This document shows positions 59,621 through 64,000 of a DNA stretch of 64,000 nucleotides, piece by piece. Origin of the DNA: Pedobacter sp. N36a (GTDB lineage: Bacteria; Bacteroidota; Bacteroidia; Sphingobacteriales; Sphingobacteriaceae); assembly GCF_014472395.1 (NCBI RefSeq), contig NZ_JACSZW010000006.1, positions 368,817-432,816 on the forward strand. Reading direction: 5' to 3'. The translations under genes and the position numbers were made by a program. Every line of letters starts with the position of its first letter. Positions within the stretch are counted from its first letter, which is position 1. The notes beneath the pieces are model-generated. The model worked only from the letters and a program-made list of their open reading frames with translations, did no database searches and was not told the origin of the DNA.

Positions 59621-62011
59621 TTACTCATATTTAAGCGCATCTATGGTATTGGCCGTTGCGGCTTTATAAGACCTGATACTTACAGTGATCAAGGTGATCA
59701 GCATAGAAATGCACATCGCAAAAGCAAAAGGCCATACGCTCAGCTCTATCCGATAAGCAAAGGTAGACAGCCATTTGGAAACAAACAGGTAAGCCAATGG
59801 CCAGGCCACCAGGTTGGCGAGAAACACCATCATTAAAAATGAGCCATTGAGCATCTTCACCAATTCAAAAGTCGAAGCACCCAATACTTTTCTAATGGCT
59901 ACTTCTTTAGTTCTTTGTGTAGCTACAAAAGAGATCAAACCAAATAAGCCAATGAAAGAAATAAAGATAATTACCGCAGCAAAGACCTTAAATAATATGC
60001 CCATGATCGCTTCACTCTCATAATAGCTGTTGATCCGTTCATCCAGAAAATTGGCTCCGTAAACACTTTGAGGGAAGTTCTCGTTCCATAAAGCTTCAAT
60101 TTGCTGCATCGCAAAAACCATCTGTTTTCCCTCTAGTTTTACAGCGGCGTACCAGTATTGATTTTTATCAGAAGAAATGGCCAGGCCAGAAATGTTCTCT
60201 TTTAAAGATTTATCATTGAAATCTTTGACCACACCTACAATCGGGATATTGGCATTTGAGGTGCTAATCATTTTACCAATTGCATTTTGAGGGTTGGTCA
60301 TCCCTACTTTTTTAAGAAAGGTTTCATTGACCACATAGCCATTAGTCGTATCGCTTTTCGTAAAAACCTTGCCCGCAATAATTTTCAGGTCAAACAATTT
60401 AAAATAGTTTTCATCCGCTTTAGAAACCCTGACTTCGAAATCATGGTTTTCCTGCCCATCAAAAACAAAACTACTCGAATTTACATCCTGAGAAAGTGGT
60501 GCCGACTGACAATAGCTCATCATCTGAACCCCTGGAATTTGTAAGATCTTCTCTTTGAATAGATTGTGCCTGCTTTTACTGGTACTGTCTCCTGGCATGC
60601 CAACCATGGCCACAGCAGTAGAACTGAATCCCAATGGTTTTTGCTTCAAATACTCCATCTGACGAACAATCACTAAGGTGCCGATGATCAGGATAATGGT
60701 GATTGCAAACTGCAGCACCACTAATATTTTGCGCATGCTCAAGCCATTATTATTCAAGGCTACTTTATTTTTTATAGCCAGCGCGGGATTGAAACCAGAG
60801 ATGATCATCGCCGGATAAAAACCTGCTAAAAAGCTGACAAATACCACCAGCAGCGCCATGAATACAAAAATAACAGGATGACCGAACAGACTGAATGAGA
60901 TTTGGTTGCTGAAAAGATTTTGCATTAAAGGAATGGCAAGTTCCGCAAGGATGCAGGCAAATAGCAAGGCGATGACCACTAAAGTGCAAGTTTCCGTTAA
61001 GAATTGAACCATTAGCTGCTTACGCTTACCGCCCATCACTTTACGAACGCCCACCTCCTTAGATCTATTGACTGCCTGAGCAGTATTTAAATTGATAAAG
61101 TTGATGCAGGCGGTACAGATCAAAAATAAGCCGATGATGGCAAGGCCATAAATCTGATGTTTGTTCATCGTTGAATTGGCGAAATTATCATAAAGCGCTG
61201 CAAAATGAATCTCTTTTAGTGGCTGCAGTCTGTTGACCTGGTTTCCAGAAGCTTTTTGGTCGGTGTAATGTATTTTGTTAAATTTCGCCAGTGTCTGTTT
61301 AAGGTCTTCCGCTTTTAAGCCTTCTTTGAGCAATACATAGCTGCTGTAACTTGAACTGATACAGTCCCAGCAGGTGCCATTTCTTTCCGAAAAACTCTCA
61401 TAACTAACCACTAATTTCAGGGGGAAACTACTGTTTTGAGGCATATCCCGAAATACACCCGTCACCTTTAATTCTGTTTTCGTGCCCAGGGTGATGGGCT
61501 TGCCAACCGCATTCTGGACATTGCCAAAGTATCTGATGGCGGTTGCTTGGGATAAAGCTACCGTATGAGGCGCATTTAGTGCCTCAGATGGTTTACCATA
61601 TAGCCAATCTAGCTGAAGGACTTCAAAAAACTCTGGTTCTGCGTAGTAAACATCTTCCCGGCTTTTTATCGTCTCTTTTCCTTCTTTATCTTTAATATGA
61701 ACCACATTTCCTCCTTTGGCTATGGCACCAATTTTCTCTATCCCCGCAATTTCATTTCTGGCGGCCGAGGTAAAAGGCAGTGGCACTCCTGAAGAATAAT
61801 CGTCAAAGGAATTGTATTTCCAGTCGGTCACCACACGGTAGATGCGGTCTTCATTTTTAAAGCCTTCATCAAAGCTCAGCTGGAAACGGATAAATATAAA
61901 AATCAGGATGCAGCTTGCCATACCAATGGAAAGACCAAAAATGTTAATCATGGTATAGCTCTTGTTTTTCCAGAAGTTGCGCAAAGCGATTTTTAAATTG
62001 ATCCTAAACAT
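59621..62011 (-). CDS. MacB/FtsX-type ABC transporter permease
   Basis: The protein is 796 aa. It begins MFRINLKIALRNFWKNKSYT followed by a span. A MacB-like periplasmic core domain (about 45-270) precedes the first FtsX triplet of spans (INLNTAQAVNRSKEVGVRKVMGGKRKQL). A second core domain (about 460-670) precedes the last triplet with ATQRTKEVAIRKVLGASTFELVK. This double-FtsX architecture is common in Bacteroidota and is fed by a separate ATPase, not encoded next to it. An AraC-type regulator remnant lies upstream. Confidence 0.93.
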   Translation of the reverse strand: MFRINLKIALRNFWKNKSYTMINIFGLSIGMASCILIFIFIRFQLSFDEGFKNEDRIYRVVTDWKYNSFDDYSSGVPLPFTSAARNEIAGIEKIGAIAKGGNVVHIKDKEGKETIKSREDVYYAEPEFFEVLQLDWLYGKPSEALNAPHTVALSQATAIRYFGNVQNAVGKPITLGTKTELKVTGVFRDMPQNSSFPLKLVVSYESFSERNGTCWDCISSSYSSYVLLKEGLKAEDLKQTLAKFNKIHYTDQKASGNQVNRLQPLKEIHFAALYDNFANSTMNKHQIYGLAIIGLFLICTACINFINLNTAQAVNRSKEVGVRKVMGGKRKQLMVQFLTETCTLVVIALLFACILAELAIPLMQNLFSNQISFSLFGHPVIFVFMALLVVFVSFLAGFYPAMIISGFNPALAIKNKVALNNNGLSMRKILVVLQFAITIILIIGTLVIVRQMEYLKQKPLGFSSTAVAMVGMPGDSTSKSRHNLFKEKILQIPGVQMMSYCQSAPLSQDVNSSSFVFDGQENHDFEVRVSKADENYFKLFDLKIIAGKVFTKSDTTNGYVVNETFLKKVGMTNPQNAIGKMISTSNANIPIVGVVKDFNDKSLKENISGLAISSDKNQYWYAAVKLEGKQMVFAMQQIEALWNENFPQSVYGANFLDERINSYYESEAIMGILFKVFAAVIIFISFIGLFGLISFVATQRTKEVAIRKVLGASTFELVKMLNGSFLMMVFLANLVAWPLAYLFVSKWLSTFAYRIELSVWPFAFAMCISMLITLITVSIRSYKAATANTIDALKYE

Positions 62012-62165
62012 AATTCGGTTTTTCTCTTCCCTTTCGCGAACGATATGCCAAAGCCTAAAATACGCAATAATCAGTCCTTAGATAGTACTTGGAATTTTAA
62101 ACTGTTCGTTTACGTACATCAGCTGATCGAAACTGCACAATAGGTGGGATCCAGGTAAGGCTAAA

Positions 62166-62260
62166 CTATTTCTGTTTTTTAAAAAATATTCCTGGCGTAA
62201 CTCCGAATTTCTTTTTGAAAGCAGCAGAAAAATATTTAGGCTTCAAACACAATACTGTTC
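62166..62260 (-). pseudogene. C-terminal fragment of an AraC-family regulator
   Basis: The minus strand reads LKPKYFSAAFKKKFGVTPGI and FFKKQK before a stop. PKYFSxxFKKxFGxTP is the hallmark second-helix end of AraC/XylS DNA-binding domains. Everything upstream is missing, and the match breaks near base 62255. Confidence 0.75.
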
Positions 62261-62261
62261 A

Positions 62262-62574
62262 TCAGGAGGAAACAAAGTCCATCATCAACTATTTAAAGAA
62301 AACCTATCCCAAGTACGAAGAGAGAGCGACGCAAGGAAATGGCGAATCATTCTTCTGGGATCTAACAACGCTAAATGCATGGATTTTTGTGTACCAGGGG
62401 ATTTCAAAAGACAAGCATGCGAAGCAATTTCTCAGTACCGATTTTATCGATGTAAAAAGAGGGACACGGATGGAGAATAGCAAGGATAATAAAGTGATTA
62501 CCATTAAAGAATATGATAAAATGATGTATCCGGATATCCTGAAATCATCAGCCACATTCGGTGAGTGTCTTTAA
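62262..62574 (+). pseudogene. 3' fragment of an unrecognised gene
   Basis: An open frame encodes about 100 residues (ETKSIINYLKKTYPKYEERA...FFWDLTTLNAWIFVYQGISKD...FGECL). It runs up to the AraC remnant without a proper start codon of its own, since the first ATG at 62215 lies inside the AraC remnant. I do not recognise the protein. Its last codons contain the left arm of the ATTCGGTGAGT inverted repeat, as if the gene end were an integration site. Confidence 0.45.
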
Positions 62575-62596
62575 GACCTAAGACGACTCACCGAGT
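62556..62596. repeat. ATTCGGTGAGT inverted repeat, second copy
   Basis: ATTCGGTGAGT (62556-62566) and ACTCACCGAGT (62586-62596) match at 10 of 11 positions with a 19-bp spacer, the same arms and spacer length as at 50415-50455. Confidence 0.72.
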
Positions 62597-62802
62597 AATT
62601 ATCTTAAATGCGGTCTCATTAGACTAGCCCTCAAGATATGGAATGAATGCACGCACAGCTCCACTCGATACTTCAGATGTGGAGGAATCTAAGGTAAGGG
62701 CATAAATTCGGTACAGCACCAAAGTGTATAAAAAGTACAAAAGTTCGGGTTTGCGATCAGCCTGGCGTAAAATCTTTGCTGGCGGTAGTTTTATATTTTC
62801 TT

Positions 62803-63321
62803 TTAATTCTTTGCTGGTAGTGGGGCTTTCATTTCAGCGGGTTTCTGGTATTTGTCTGATAAATTCTCTGTATCAATTCCTTTCATCTTGCCACTTATTT
62901 TTTTTAAGCCATATTTATCGGTAACATATTTGTCAGTCATACGAAATGCGCCAATATAATCATAGTCGTCATTTATAACCGTTAAAGTATCGTTTTCTAC
63001 CTTATAAAAACCTTCACGAATAATTTTGCCATTTCTCGTTGCGTATTTTGTGATTTCCATTTCGCTCGACTTTCGCTTATCAAATGTGATTTTATATACT
63101 TCTAATGTATCGCCATTGATTTGTCTTAAATCTGAGTTTATGGCTTGATAACCTAAATAAATATTGAATTTTTCCTTTTTAATTTTAAAATCTTCTTTCC
63201 ATTTATCGTTCTTAGCTATATCGGAAGTTCCAACAGTTCTAAATTCTGGTTTTGGCTTTTTTTGTGAAAAAGCATTTGTAAAAAATGTTGTGAATAGTAT
63301 AAGTGTAAATATTCTTTTCAT
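62803..63321 (-). CDS. Exported protein of unknown function
   Basis: The protein is 172 aa with a signal peptide (MKRIFTLILFTTFFTNAFSQ). The mature part is basic and beta-rich, with EITKYATRNGKIIREGFYKVENDTLTVINDDY, suggestive of a small beta-sheet lipocalin-like or DUF-type protein. No motif fixes its function. It is isolated between mobile-element scars. Confidence 0.65.
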   Translation of the reverse strand: MKRIFTLILFTTFFTNAFSQKKPKPEFRTVGTSDIAKNDKWKEDFKIKKEKFNIYLGYQAINSDLRQINGDTLEVYKITFDKRKSSEMEITKYATRNGKIIREGFYKVENDTLTVINDDYDYIGAFRMTDKYVTDKYGLKKISGKMKGIDTENLSDKYQKPAEMKAPLPAKN

Positions 63322-63425
63322 TGATTTATGTTTGAGTACGGTCAGTCAGAAAATTACTGCCAACGTTTTGGGTATTGCCGAAGGGTGGGAAATATTAGCA
63401 CATCCGTTCAGCTAATGTACAAATT

Positions 63426-63767
63426 TTGATAGAAGCTCAAATTAAACATAGACACATTAATATTCCGGAGTCTTTACTACATAATAAATTTGAGGAGTTA
63501 TTAAAACATTTGAGTTTTTCTCAGGAGTTTCTGGATAAACTAATCAGTAGAGTTACTACGCTGGCTAAAGGAATGTTAAATATTTCTGAACAGCGTAAGA
63601 AGATACTGGATGGGCAGCTAAAAGCAATTGATCTTAAGCTTTAAGGGGTAGAGGAGAAGCTCTTTGAAGGCATTATTGTTGCCCATACTTACAAAAGATG
63701 GATGGCTAAATTTCAAGGAGAAAAAGCCAGTCTTATGGAGGCGTATAGATTTTCAGAAACTCTTTAA
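63426..63767 (+). pseudogene. Serine-recombinase C-terminal remnant with in-frame stop
   Basis: The frame lacks an ATG and reads HINIPESLLHNKFEELLKHLSFSQEFLDKL, then a Lys-rich coil, a TAA at 63642-63644, and in the same phase LFEGIIVAHTYKRWMAKFQGEKASLMEA. This is the layout of the coiled-coil tail of large serine recombinases (KxxxGxIxxxxYxxWxxKFxxE). The catalytic resolvase domain and zinc ribbon are missing. It is inactive. Confidence 0.6.
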
Positions 63768-63865
63768 GATACTTTACATCAGGAATTGTGGATCAAGCGG
63801 AATTCTTGGGGGGAAGGAAATAAATTCTTTCTTTTGCATTCGTAAACCAAACAAAAATTTTCATT

Positions 63866-64000
63866 TTGAGTCGAGCCGAGCAAACCCTGATCAGTTTATT
63901 ATTACCGGAAGGTATTCTGGATTATTTTGAATTAACGCAGGTAGAAAAAGAAGGTAAGATGCTAAACATCTACCTTGAAGAGAAAAATATAGCCCCAGAT
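63866..64000 (+). mobile_element. ISAon1-type transposase, N-terminal region (runs off the window)
   Basis: The frame begins at a TTG and reads SRAEQTLISLLLPEGILDYF, then ELTQVEKEGKMLNIYLEEKN, IAPD, and continues past the window edge. LLPEGILDYF and NIYLEEKNI are typical of the N-terminal region protein of ISAon1-type elements of Bacteroidota, recalled without a search. The terminal inverted repeat cannot be defined from one end. Confidence 0.7.

Overview
The window reads as a chromosomal segment of a Bacteroidota bacterium, most likely Sphingobacteriaceae (Pedobacter-like). The reasons are the SusC/SusD pair, several CarboxypepD-reg/TonB outer-membrane proteins, a GLPGLI-family protein, DUF2931- and DUF4142-type proteins, promoters of the TTG-N18-TAnnTTTG kind and a moderately low GC content. 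No database search was possible. Family names rest on motifs read in the translations.

Left part (1-21.6 kb). A partial GMC dehydrogenase lies beside its Tat-exported subunit-3 partner. Next come a cobC-cobS-cobT late cobalamin operon, a metzincin-type lipoprotein, and a DUF937-TM-OmpA protein. A SusC/SusD/PstS-like operon (8.9-14.3 kb) is flanked by two beta-lactamase-fold serine hydrolases, one of them truncated at its C-terminus. A TonB-type beta-barrel gene is divergent from an OmpR-type two-component system. Three GTTAATS repeats at exact 11-bp spacing lie between them.

Centre (21.6-38.6 kb). A leftward operon encodes an FHA-like protein, an unlisted 32-aa membrane peptide, a PP2C phosphatase, a 1327-aa fusion of a SEDS (FtsW/RodA) glycosyltransferase with a class B penicillin-binding protein, an FHA protein, and a Ser/Thr kinase with an SH3-like outer domain. 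A WG/Sel1-repeat protein precedes it. The content recalls the actinobacterial fha-pstP-rodA-pbpA-pkn locus, but synthase and transpeptidase are one polypeptide. To the right, a TPR-TM-LuxR regulator gene is bracketed by two 11-bp-periodic repeat arrays. It is followed by a four-gene envelope operon: a CsgG-like protein, a lipoprotein and two further exported proteins. These two neighbouring modules are the best candidates for a poorly described system.

Right part (38.6-64 kb). This is a patchwork of accessory genes and scars. It holds three IS3-family remnants, a cut-down tyrosine integrase next to tRNA-Ser(UGA), ATTCGGTGAGT-type inverted repeats at two places with a related motif at a third, a roughly 54-bp hairpin repeat at 38.7 and 54.4 kb, two truncated genes meeting tail to tail at 51.9 kb, an AraC remnant, a decayed serine recombinase and the start of an ISAon1-like transposase. 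Intact genes among them include a TonB-type barrel plus GLPGLI pair, a Crp/Fnr regulator with an SDR gene and shared palindromic sites, two alpha/beta hydrolases, an SRAP peptidase, a class I aldolase with HAD genes, an FGE-sulfatase-fold protein, an ABC exporter and a MacB/FtsX-type permease.
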